A program made the position numbers and the translations under genes. The notes under the pieces are model-generated. The model saw only the letters and a program-made list of their open reading frames with translations. It had not been told where the DNA came from and made no database searches. A stretch of 64,000 nt of DNA, taken from Pycnopodia helianthoides (lineage: Eukaryota; Echinodermata; Asteroidea; Forcipulatida; Asteriidae). The stretch covers positions 2,542,001-2,606,000 of the forward strand of contig CM063261.1 in NCBI GenBank assembly GCA_032158295.1. Direction: 5' to 3'. Shown here one piece after another: positions 1 through 46,300 of this stretch (the first letter of the stretch is position 1; the number at the start of each line of letters is the position of its first letter).

Positions 1-296
1 TTGAGGAAACCTGTTGACAAGGGTGCTTGCTATGTGAACTAGAAACACCGGGGTTAACCCCTACTCTTCCACGATAAGTGTTCTAGGTTCTTTTATGTGC
101 ACTACCCAATCCTAGTACATGGGACCTACAGCTTAATGTCCCATCCGAAGGACAAAGCAATTATGGTAAAGTAGCTTGCTCAACGACACAAGTGCGGCAA
201 CGGGGACTCGAACCCACACTCAGCTGATCAGAGGCACCAGAGCTCGAGTCCCATGCACTTAACCACTCGGCCACGCCACGAATTGTCTTGTGCCCG
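1..296 (-). mobile_element. tRNA-Leu/Ser-like SINE, cut by window edge
   Basis: Read on the minus strand, the head near 296 has a tRNA-like A box (TGGCCGAGTGGTTAAG) and B box (GGGTTCGAGTCC). A body follows with motifs seen in the other copies (GGGACATTAAGC, GTGCAC then AAAAGAACC, a GGTTAACCCC run). The 3' tail lies beyond position 1. The same family recurs at 15.7, 25.4, 26.2, 32.2, 41.9, 45.1, 57.5 and 61.7 kb. Confidence 0.75.
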
Positions 297-419
297 AAGC
301 GCTTAACTGTTTGGCCAGGAAAATCACTGAGGGTTTTCCAAATGCTAGGTGGCAGCAGCCATACCACGTAATGCCCTCATTATTCATGTAATTCTGCATG
401 TAGTTCTCCAATTGATGAA

Positions 420-560
420 CAAATAAAACTCTGTGTCTGATTTGGTGGCTGCGGCTGTTGCTAAGGGGTGTTGCCAAGGCCCTCCTGTGTTTCAATGCAT
501 GTTAATGTGGAGATCCAGCCGTAGCTGTAGCCACTTATTGGGAACTAGCCTATGGCGGTT
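420..560. repeat. Foldback repeat of the CTACGGCTG family
   Basis: Arms around GGCTGCGGCTGTTGC and CAGCCGTAGCTGTAGCC are imperfect reverse complements. Related copies lie near 14,180–14,280, 52,125–52,215 and 59,655–59,765. It is non-coding and lies just downstream of POLR3A exon 38. Confidence 0.5.
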
Positions 561-570
561 TGTTACTTAC

Positions 571-35496
<34,926 letters not shown>

Positions 35497-35809
35497 GTTG
35501 CTTTATTGTTTATCTCACAACACATGAAAAACCAATGAAAGACGATGATTTATTGTGCTAAATGAGACAGTTTCACAGTTCCTAAGGGGGCTGCCATGTT
35601 TTTTTGGAACTCAGTTGGTAACACGTAAAGTCTTTGATTTGTACAAGCTTTTAGGGTACCAGCGAAGTAAAACTAACCCAGTCTGGTGCCCATCAACTGA
35701 AACCGTACAAAATACGTTCGAGAGTGAGGGGTTTTATACACGTTTTTATCAGGTAAAATATTGCACACACAAAATATAGGATGATCGTGCGTGAACTCTT
35801 CATACGTTT

Positions 35810-35968
35810 ATGGATTGCACGCGTCATTGACCACCATAGTTGATGTAAAACGATGGAAAAGTGCACGCGTGTACGCACTACCCACGGCCGGCTCTCAGCC
35901 AATGATAGCTCTTCACGCGTACACAATTCATCAAAGATGGTGGTCAATGACGCGTATTGCAATCCATC
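35810..35968. mobile_element. Foldback element, ATGGATTGCACGCG ends
   Basis: ATGGATTGCACGCGTCATTG then ACCACCAT is inverted at ATGGTGGTCAATGACGCG then GCAATCCAT. The inner motif AGCCAATGATAGCTCTTC also occurs at about 6069–6087, where a decayed relative lies. Confidence 0.8.
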
Positions 35969-36466
35969 ATAGAGCTGCTTAAGCAGAAAATATTGCTTAA
36001 CAATTTTCTGCTTAGCAGAAATGAGCAGGATACCAGTCACGAATTGTACATGTACATTGTACGTGTACGCGTGACATGGTAGCTTGGCTGGTAACCTTAT
36101 TCTGGTTAGCATAGTTTTGTTATGCTTAGTTACTTTTTGTGCTTTTAGCAGCTCTATGAAATTGGGCCCACGGCGGTCCAGTAACATCATAATAAAACTA
36201 TATAGTCATTTGTACGCGTTGGTGTCAAGACAATGGCAATCGTCTATAGATCTTTTTTTTCGCCCTTCACAGTTGAATTGTAAAAATGTTAACGCTAATG
36301 ACGATGACATTCTGTAGCTCTTACAAATACCACGCTCACTTCTAACAAAAAATAATATTTTTCTTTCATCATACCGATGATGCTGTCAAAAACTAATGCC
36401 TTAGCAATATTAATCAGTATGAGCATTTGGTGCCAGGATAACAGCCTCCTAAACTATTGTATTCAT

Positions 36467-36640
36467 TTTAACCTCATGAAAAATGACATCCATCCATAAA
36501 AATTAGAGGTAGCCGTTAATGGGAGGCACTTATCGTTCCCTTGGAACTTATTTTAACCGCTCATGAAAAATGACATCCATCCATTAAAATTAGAGATAGC
36601 CGTCAACGGGAGGCACTTATCGTTCCCTTGGAACTTATCA
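36467..36640 (+). repeat. Tandem duplication, ~83-bp unit
   Basis: Two adjacent copies share CTCATGAAAAATGACATCCA and GGGAGGCACTTATCGTTCCC with a few substitutions. Confidence 0.85.
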
Positions 36641-36829
36641 CCTCTCCGAAATTGAAATAATATGTTATTCAATGACATAATTAACGAAAAGAACGACAAT
36701 TGTTACGTAAATAACAAGCCTATAATTGGGTATTTTATTATTGTATATTTTGAACCGTGATTCTATGTAATTTACGCAAGAGTCTTGAAAACTAAACAGT
36801 TTTCAGCAAACTCGGGCGGTGTAGGGACT

Positions 36830-37143
36830 TAAAGGGACATTACAGAATTGGTAAAAAATATACTTTTGATCACAGATTTACATAAAACTTACACGGTCTA
36901 ATGATGATGATAGTAGAAAACATCCCTTGAAATATTTTTGTCTGAAATGCCATAGATGAGAAATGAATAAACTAATTTTCCGATTGGAGTTTATCGCTCA
37001 GTGAGCGTTTTATTCATTTGTTGAATCTATATGATTTCATGCAAATGTGTAATCGGTTTTTCACTGTTTTCTCGTGGCCCAGATGGCCTTACACTGCCAG
37101 CAACTTTGTTGTTAGCAAAAACCAATTCTGTAAGTTTCCTTTA
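36830..37143. mobile_element. MITE, ACATTACAGAATTGG family, both ends present
   Basis: The left end AAAGGGACATTACAGAATTG and right end CAATTCTGTAAGTTTCCTTT are inverted repeats. The interior shares AAAACTTACACGGT and GAAATGCCATAG with the copy at 30,098–30,435. Confidence 0.8.
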
Positions 37144-37760
37144 AGCGTTAAATAGAAAAGTCGCCGCCTAAAAAAGAAAAGTTGCTGCTTGAAAAAGTCG
37201 CCACCGAAAAAAAAGGTTGTCGCCTCAAAAAGAGTCGCCAAGTCAAATAAGAAAGTGTTGCTGCGTGGACACACACTCAAAGGATGAAATTTAACACGAA
37301 TGATAAAAAAGCACCTGTGCAAACTCGGGCGCTCTAGACGTCTTGCATGAGTGCCTAGCCTGGCTTCCTATTAGCCAATGCCTTTGGGGGTATTTTTCTT
37401 GACATAATTTGAAGTATAGATTTCTTGTCCTTCCGCTTAGCCGCGGGAGATTTATTTTGGGCGAATCCTTCCTCCATGGTTCGAGCTCGATTAAGCAATC
37501 AACTGAAGCGCAAGGTAACGTAACAGCCAGAGAACGATTGTTTATATAAGAGTTCTAAAAAATAATTCAGTTTGAAAATTTGTATTGGAAAGGGCACAAA
37601 GAAACAGAAAAGATAAAACCATGGAGCAATAAATTGCTCCATGATAAAACTACTCCCCCTAGACACCAACAAAAAACAACAACGAAAACAAACACGACGA
37701 ATAAATCGGAATCATTTTGTTAACTTGTTTGTTCAGCCACTGAAAGCACTGTGAGCAGAA

Positions 37761-38640
37761 GGTAGGGTCATAGATTTGTTTTTGTCAACGTAATGCTAAT
37801 TTAAAGGCAAAATTATAAAGAAAGGTACCCCAGGCCAATAACAAGTCAGATGTGAAAGTTTCAACTGAATACAGTGTCTACTTGCTGAGAAAATAGCAAA
37901 AAGCTGTCACGGTATTTTCACACGAACGTCAAATCCATCCACGTTTAGCGACCAGGGTCCAATTATTGCATTGCTCTGCTTACCATAAGCAAAGAATAAG
38001 CGCTCACGGAAGCAGGGAATTCCGCACTTACGTGAGTGTATTTCACGGGTAAGCAGGAGTTTCTGTTTCATCGCGTGCGTACTCCACCTTAAGCCCGGTT
38101 CATACTTCATGCGAATGCGAATGCGAAGCGAATATTGACGTCACAACTCTGTTTCGCTGCAAATAATTCGCAAGAGTTGAGCACAGCTCAACTGCTGCGA
38201 ACTATTCGTTGCGAATTTGTGACGTCAATATTCGCTTCGCATTCGCATTCGCAGGAAGTATGAACCGGGCTTAAGGCATTCTTCGCTTACACAGCTAGTG
38301 CAGAAATTTGGCGCTTGCACAGTATAAGCAGAGATAAGTGATCGCAAGCGCAGAATTTGGCAGTAAGCAGAGCCATGAAATTGGGCCACGGTGACAGCGG
38401 GTACCAACCGCATCTCTGGCCGAAGCACTCGCGAACGGACACCAACCCTCAGAAATCTGACATGAATCAGAGTTCCAGATTAAAATATGTTTTTTTTTAA
38501 CAATATTATCTAACCATACTTCGAAGGGAATCCTTTCTCAAAATAGTTCATCTATGTCAATCAACAGCTGCAGTGCTTTTCACTAAGTAAGTTTTTATGA
38601 TCATTAGTTTTTGGCGTTCTATGACCTTAACTTTAAGAGG
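37761..38640 (+). mobile_element. Three-level nested foldback elements
   Basis: The outer GGGTCATAGATT element (37,761–38,640) is interrupted after CCATCCACGTTTAGCG by a GGGCCCAATT-type element (37,954–38,387). That is in turn interrupted by a TTAAGCCCGGTTCAT element (38,089–38,274). The outer element resumes with GCGGGTACCAACCGCATCTC, exactly the order in the uninterrupted copy at 51,246–51,695. A second copy of the innermost element is at 38,743–38,926. Confidence 0.88.
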
Positions 38641-38742
38641 TACTTTTCAATAGTAGGTAGGCCTACAGGGTTGGCATCGACAAAAAAATGATTAGTTTCA
38701 CAATGTCTGGATCCAAATCTCAAGTGTCTGAGGAAATCGCAT

Positions 38743-38926
38743 TAAGCCCGGTTCATACTTCCTGCGAATGCGAATACGAAGCGAATGTTGACGTCACAAA
38801 TTCGCAACGGATAATTCGCAGGGGTTGAGCTGTGCTCAACTCTTGCGAATATTCGCAGCGAAAACAGAGACGTCAAATTCACGTCCAATTCGCTTCGCAT
38901 TCGCAGGAAGTATGAACCGGGCTTTA
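38743..38926. mobile_element. TTAAGCCCGGTTCAT foldback MITE (copy 2)
   Basis: The ends AAGCCCGGTTCATACTTCCT and GGAAGTATGAACCGGGCTT are perfect inverses; arms contain GCGAATGCGAA and TTGACGTCA motifs. The copy at 38,089–38,274 is flanked by TTAA on both sides, suggesting TTAA target duplication; here the right flank reads TTTA. Confidence 0.85.
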
Positions 38927-40435
38927 GACGGAGACACCTAAAAAAAAGAAGAAAACAAAATTAGAAGTATACAGCAGTCCAATACCATACACACACAAAG
39001 TTTATAAAATCCATCCAGTAACATATCGTTTGGCATAAGCCGAACGACCATATTCGTTTTTTCGCGTCTCCAAGCAGTTCGTCAATCGTTTTTTTTGTGT
39101 GTGGTTCTTTTTATTCTTTCAGACTTGTTTCAGTGGTGTCGGTCGAGGCCAATGCGGGGGGGGGGGGGGTGGATATAGATCATTCTCATATTGCACATCG
39201 CGCGTGCGCTTCAACACTAAAGATGGCAAAATAAGGGAACGTCGCACCTTTTTGTATTTTATTGTGGCTGGTGGTGGTGTGACGCATACGCGTACGTTTG
39301 CGCTATGGCGTTGGCCAACCAAAAGTGTCTGTGCGCATGCGTGATTATAATTAGTATATTTTGTGGGAAAGTCTATCTTTCAATTCCCGTTTAAAAGTAA
39401 AAAACATGCATATGGTTTTCGAGGCATTGCATGGTGAGGTATATCAATAAAAAAAATATGCAGTCTATAACAAACCCTTTAAACTTGAAATCATTTTGAT
39501 GACAAGCAGTCCGGGACCATTAAGCTCATGTTTTATTTGAGTTCCACGGAAGGAGGTTTTGAAGGCAGGCGTCGTAACCACGTCCCGTTGTTTCGAGACG
39601 ATCCATTAGCTTTTACCAGGAACTCCTACGGTTTGTAATTGCATCAAACACACAGATGGGACAGCTGGACATTATCTATATGCGATCACGATTTACTTCA
39701 CTCCAAAACAAGGACATCAATGACATTATCAAATGTATCCTTGCGCCTGGATACACTTCATAGATGCAAGAAGGTTGTTATATTCCTCATTTTATAAAAA
39801 TGTCAAAACTCCGAGTGAGTGGTTACTATTTTCGACTGAGCAAGCCTCCAGGCTTCAAGGACAAAAAGCTTGCATATTTTTTGGTTTTAGTTTTGTACAT
39901 CGTTAATTTTTCTTCTTCTGATAAGCTTGTGATGTGGCTGACCGTATAGGCAAGATGGCGAACAAGGTCAGCATTGTTTCTGCCACTGAAGAGTTCGGCA
40001 TCAGTATTTAAAAATGCCTGGCCCGGTTTTTGCCGAAATGTGTATATCATATTTATATATATACTTAGAGCACTTCTTTGAACGAAGTTTGACAGATGAT
40101 GTTTTTTAAAAACGAAAAACATACAACAACCTCGCATTTGCCAAGGATAATGCACAACTTACACACGTAACTTGCAAAAGTATTTTTTACGCGGCTGATA
40201 GACGTTATATAATGTTGGGATCCCCACAATAAGTAATTTTTTTGTTTTTTATTAACTACCGTTTTCATTGATGGATGTTGTTTTTATGCAATACCTAATT
40301 AATTAAAAGTTTATAAATTTCTCTAATCTATAAAAAAAAAACTATTTCAAATTTTGAAATCTTAATTTTCGGGTCAAATCCTCTGGAAATCGGAACCAGA
40401 TCTTTATGTGGCAGGGAAATTAACATAACAACAAC

Positions 40436-40665
40436 CAAGTATTTAACCAACTTACCAACTGACCGACTAACCAACAAGCCAACCAACCACGCATAACCAA
40501 CCATGCAATCAACCACCCAACCCACCCACTAACCAAGCAAGCAAGCAAGCAAGCAAACAACCAACCAACAAACCAACCAACCAACCAACAAACAAATCAA
40601 CAAACCATGCAAACAACCAACCAATTAATCATCAACAGACCAACATAACAAACAAAAACAGCCCC
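40436..40665. repeat. AACC/AAGC simple repeat
   Basis: Low-complexity run of AACCAACC, AAGCAAGC and AACAAACA units, imperfect throughout. No coding sense. Confidence 0.9.
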
Positions 40666-41939
40666 AAAAGGGGAGGGCTGGGAACAAAACGTACGAGGAA
40701 CATTATACAGGCCATAAGAAAAACTCAAAGTTTCAATTTACCTTTTTTGGTGAAACCACTGAAGTCATACATTTCTAACGCTCATCAAATCTATTTCAAG
40801 ATACGCTATTTGATTCAAACCCTCACCTCCAATATGATCGGAAATCAAATCACCTTGTGACAGAAGAAGGAAAACACCACTTAATAATAGTTCAGTCAAA
40901 TTCACCTTAATTTGAGAGCTTTCAAATTTGACACGTATAAAGTTCATTGATGAAAACGTACGCATAAGACTGTCAAAAAACCACTCTCAATCCGTTTTAT
41001 TTTGAAATTAACACAGTTCTCCCCCTAAAACCGTAAAAGACGAGTAAATGATAAACATTTTACTGATGCCGTGGACAATAAAATGCCGTTTGAATAGAAT
41101 TCCTGAATTCACAACAAGTTTCAGTAGATGCTGAATTCCAGAGAATTATGTCAGTATCTGATCCACTTCACTAATGGATATCTGGACCGCAAAGTGCGTG
41201 AGTTTGTTTTCCTTCGCGTGTAAAAGCAATGTACCAGAGACAAAAGTGGTGCCCCAAACGGTCCAATACTCGCGAGACTTGCACGAGACTTGCATAGTTC
41301 GAAGCTGTTGAACGGGACTATCGATAGACTATGGCTTTTGACACTGAGGCGCAGATTGAAAATCTTTTTTGATCAAATCGTATTTTTTCCCTGTCTCTGT
41401 TGTATTGAATCTCATTCTTTTCCCTGATTGGACAGCAAGCTATATGGTAACGAAATTTTATGTTTATATTGTACACACCCAAAAAAGATAAATTATAATA
41501 TATGAAATTTTACTACAAAGGAACGACTGGGTCTCCTTGGTCACGGAGAGCAAAATTTGGTGAACAAAGAAGGAGACAAACAAAAAACCATCTCAGTAAG
41601 TAAAACGAGGGCACAAGAAGTGTAGTATGCCAAATCCCAGAGAATTATCTCAGTATCTGACCCTTTTCACTGAATGGATTTCTGAAGTAATAGACTGTGC
41701 AAGTCTCGCGCGTATTCGAACATTCGGACCCGTGAATGTGCGTGGGTTTGTTTCCTTCACGCATTATAGCAATGTACCAGGGGCAGAGGAAATGGGGCCG
41801 ACGACAGACGTCGAGAACTATACACCAGAGACAGGCTTCTCTGGCTGAGAGAGGTTTGAATGTGAAAATAGCATTAAAATGTTCCCCCATTGGATGTGAT
41901 TAGCACAATTATCCAGAATAGTTACACATAGGGGACGCG

Positions 41940-42850
41940 ACGAGTTAAATGTACGCTTTGCCCTTAAATGTACGCTTTGTCCTTCGGATGGGACATTAAC
42001 CCGTATATAAAGTCACGTCTACTTTGGGCGATAGTGCACGTTGTATAACTCTGAACACTTATCGTGGAAGATAACCCCGATGATTCTGGTTAGGCCAACA
42101 AAATAAAGGGTTCTGTTTCCGGTTCCCAGACCGACCCTAGTTTTTAAACCGCGACCCTAAACTTTTTATTCGGCCTTTAAAAAAAACGGGGGGAAACGGG
42201 GAAAAAAAAAAAAAAAAACATATTTTACCTTGAAGAAAATGTCTGACTTTTACCAATGTACCATGTTTTAGGCAACATTTGAAATAAAAACCAGAACATA
42301 TCAAGAAGAATTTACAGATATCTCCGTGATTTGAGCCTGCGATGTCCAACGACTCGACTACGAGCGAAAAATACCCACAATTCAATTCGCACGTGTGTAC
42401 ACGGCGCTGTATGAAGCACATTCCACGGGTTTGCGCAATCTGCATATTGAGCACACTTTTGCAAAAACGGCCGCTTGAACTGCCAATCTAAAGAACGCAA
42501 ACTGAAGATTGCGCTCAATTTGCAAGGTCGGGCAGATTAACTGCCAAATCAGCAGAGCGCAAACTGCAGTTTGCGCGCAATTTTGCCTAATTCTTTGTGC
42601 AAATTCGTTGATTGCGCTCAACACATGAACGATCGTGTATCGTCAATCGTATCGGAATAAAAAAAAATAGCAAAATAATTTTTTTTTCGACCTACCGACC
42701 CTATTTTTAAATGACATGTAATCGGAAACAGAACACTTTTTTGGGCCTTAACATAGCAAGCATCCTCGTTTACAAGTTTCTTCGGGATTGCGAGTCACGG
42801 TGATTAAAATCACCAATGAGGCATCCTTGGTTTCATTACCAAAAGTATAT
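41940..42850 (+). mobile_element. SINE split by a foldback element
   Basis: SINE body motifs (TTTGTCCTTCGGATGGGACA, GTGCACG, CTTATCGTGGAAG) run to about 42,092, and the tail (GCAAGCATCCTCGTTTACAA, GAGGCATCCTTGGTTTCATT) resumes at about 42,751. Between them is an element whose ends carry TTCTGTTTCCGGTT and its inverse around ATCGGAAACAGAA, plus CGACCCTA-type subterminal repeats. Confidence 0.75.
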
Positions 42851-43309
42851 AATAAAAATAATAACAATGGTGGTGCTATAGTACTACTCACTGATGTAAT
42901 TGTTGGGCTCCTTAACCGCCCGAGTTGGCGCTTTAATGCGACTCTATTATCACGTTTACACGTCCCCAATATAAAGACCCCAGTTGTTGGCTCCTCCAAT
43001 TTAATAATAAAATAATATGGACTAAAAACAGTCAACGAATCTTTTAGTTTTCTATTTTGGCCTGCGCCTGCATAGGCTACTACTACTAGTAGACATTCAA
43101 AATTCTAAATTAAAATGATTAACCGAATAACCGATTTTGAAGATGACACTCTGTTAATGCAATAAAAAGCAAAACAAGTGTACAATTAATAACTGGAAAT
43201 TCGGTAGTTCGTTATTAACAGAATTCCAAGCTGCATTGTTTAATACATAAACTGTTAATGTTCCTTGCAATTTTTTCACATCTACCGAGCTACCGGACAC
43301 TTTCAAAAC

Positions 43310-46300
43310 ATGGGAGGTCGTATTATTCAGAATGCACTGCTCTTTGGTCTGCTACTGAAGATGAAAGCAATCGATTTTGATGGACTACGTGGAGTCCGAG
43401 GTGATGTGGCCACTCACCGGGACACAGCAGGACGTCGACCCGTGTACATCGGTGGATTCTTCCCGATCGAGACGCCATATTTCGCTTCACTCCCGTCCAC
43501 TGTAGAAACGGCCATAACTCACGTGAATAATTTGACGGGAATTCTGGACGGTTTCGAGCTAAAAATGCGATGGAATTGGACACAGGTAAGAGTTTTTGGT
43601 TTAAAAGTGTTAATCGTTTTTAAACAGCATTTCTACTTTCATATGTTAATTTGTTTGTGTGAAAATATAAAATGAACAGACGAATTTTACTCGACCAGGT
43701 TTTGTACTCTCGGTAATTACGTGCCAATTATCTGTCTACGAGCAACAATTATCTTGGGAAATGTGCCTGAGGTAGGGTTTTTTCTCACAGTACATTCAGA
43801 CTATAAAGTATACAATTATGAGCAAATGCTTTCGTCAGAATAAATTACCTTCAACAAAACAGTTGTTGTAACCAACATTTTCAGATACAATTTGGGGCAA
43901 AAGAAAATACGGTGTCTACCAAAAACGATGCAGTGAATGATAGGCGGTGAATGTTAAGAAGGCCGTTAACGAAAATAATCCTCGCATATCAACCATGTCA
44001 CGGCTGCTAATTCATTGAAGTGCTTTTTCTGGCGTGAAAATCGATGTCATTAATTCATTGGTGCGGGAACAGCAATGGGTGGATCATGGAAATGTGAATA
44101 ATTCATAATAGTAGGCCTATTCAAACTTTATAGAGCGTTTTTTTTCCTTCTCAGTATAACCACGACCAGTTCAAAGACTGAATATGGAGACAATGGATCA
44201 ATCTCATTCATAGTTATAGAACACGGGATAAACAAAAATTGTACATGAAAAAGTAGCTGGAAATTTCTGTCTAGTTTTTATAAAATATATAATAGGCCTA
44301 TACATTTTAGATGCTCTCTTCTTATAATTATCCAATAATAATACACCATCAGGTTACTATTAACTCTATTTTCGTAGACGCTCCATCCGTATCTTTTGTT
44401 TACAACAAAGCAATATACAAGGTGAAACTGCTGCTTGAGTAAATATAGCTTGCATTTCGTTATTGCCCAGAGCTTGACCTCAATAGACTGTGTAAGAGAG
44501 CGTACGAGCTTTCGCGAGAATCTGGACTTCCGTGCACCTCGAATAGAAGCTACAGCGTGTATTGTTGCAATTATCTTTTGGAAAAAACCCTCGTATATTG
44601 ATGTTTTAATTTCATCCATAGAATATTGTTTTGAACACACACACACACAAATTGTAAACATTTTCGTAAATCTTGGAAAATTATTGTTTTTAAAAGCTGA
44701 CCTTAATTTACGCTTTACATCAATAACATGCAATTAAATGCAATCGTCGTGATCCTTGACGCACACACGCATGCAAACTCAAGTCTGAGATCACGGTTAT
44801 GAATCTGCATCAGCCACCCCCCCCCCCCCACCACCCCACCCCCCGCAGATTGGCTGGTACACTCTTTTACTTGCAATCTCAGACTTGGCCCTCTTGAAAG
44901 GGTTCATTTATTCACAACTGAAATTTAACACTGATACCAGAGAGATAGCCAATCAGGAAGCCACACACCCCGTTGGCCAAGTCTATTACCAACAGGTTAC
45001 AATAACGTCAGTTTTCTTTTGGTACACATGTTCATAGTGCTTCGTACATTATGGAATTTCAAATGTACCGTCAAAATTATACAATGTCTTATAATAATAT
45101 GAAAAAACAATATCAAATTCGTACTTGACGAAATACCGTGATAATAATAATAATACTGAGTTCTTATACAGAGCTTTATCACACCAGTTGGCGTCTCAAA
45201 GCGCTCAGTATTTTTTTCCCTGCAAGGTATGCGGAGCTATGTTATGAAGTATAAGACCTGTTCCTTTACATAGCACCACGTAATGGTTTACAAGGTGCTT
45301 TGGCGCAATATGCTGCCGATCAAACCAGGAACACCGGGGCAAACCCCTTCTCTTTACGATAAGTATAACTGGGTTCTTTTTTCTTGCAAGGTTTTTGAAT
45401 ATTTATTTTGAATTTAAAAAACCAGAATCGCTTTGGGATTTTTTTATTCGAAAGCTGCATTAACGAGCAATGGCATGATTTAATAACAATAAATGTGCAT
45501 CAATATTGTATTTCTGTACCTATTATACCGTGGTATAAATGGTTAAATTTGAATATTCATTTTATCGAATGCTTTTTCGATTCTGACCAATCAGAATGTT
45601 CCGTCCACTTTTAGACTAATGCCATAGGGTGTGTACAAACCGATGAAAAGATTCCCAAATCTGTGATCGAATGTTAATTTCGGGGATAATCCACAAGAGG
45701 GCGCTATTTCGAGCGCTCCTGTATTGGCTATTACTATTAGATAGACCTAACCCACAATCACAGACTTGGAACCAAGTCTATAACACTGCCGAATTCGACA
45801 CCATCAATTCGGACACGACCTCATACAGTAAAGTGCGCATTTTAGGCAACGCAGCGTTTACACGCTTAACATCATTTTTACGTGCAATTTGACCCCCAAA
45901 ATAGCGATCTTGACATTAGACAATATAGATCTGCCCTTTTGATTGATTCAAAAATATGTTGCGAAGCTTCTATTGAACCAGAATGTTGATGAAATTCATT
46001 ACGGATGAAGTTATAAGATAAAGTATTAGATGAAGTGTGACATTGAGAAACTTTTGGCTGGTTTAACTGTCATACGAAAAAGAGAATTTCTGCGAACATT
46101 TTAACCCAAGCACGTCTATTTTACGCTCCTCTTTGACGAACGTTATTTCTGTAAAATCTCCAGGGCAAACCCGCAAACGCTCTACGGATTCTAAACGACT
46201 TTGTTCAGGATGGTCCGCCTGTCTCGATTACTTGGGGCCCGATGTTTTCCAGTGTGGCTGTGGTAGTCAACGAAGTGTTACCACGTTATAATATCGTGCA

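Larger units (their letters stand above)
35497..43309. other. Intergenic region between divergent genes
   Basis: POLR3A starts at 35,496 on the minus strand and the receptor CDS starts at 43,310 on the plus strand, so both promoters should lie here. I could not identify a convincing TATA box or conserved promoter element. The interval holds foldback elements, a SINE pair, an AACC-type simple repeat and a G-run (about 39,157–39,170). Non-coding 5' exons of the receptor could be hidden here but show no coding trace. Confidence 0.6.

Noticed and set aside
35693..36190. 165-residue frame on the minus strand upstream of POLR3A
   Set aside because: It spans two foldback elements (35,810–35,968 and 35,970–36,171), has no recognisable domain and sits upstream of the POLR3A start.
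43265..43309. Upstream start for the receptor at 43,265
   Set aside because: The codon there is TTG, not ATG, and an in-frame TAA lies at 43,256; the first ATG in frame is 43,310.
44817..44845. Poly-C tract as a regulatory G-quadruplex
   Set aside because: A C-run of about 13 with short neighbours could fold on the other strand, but it lies in the middle of a large intron with nothing around it to suggest a role; simple repeat is enough.
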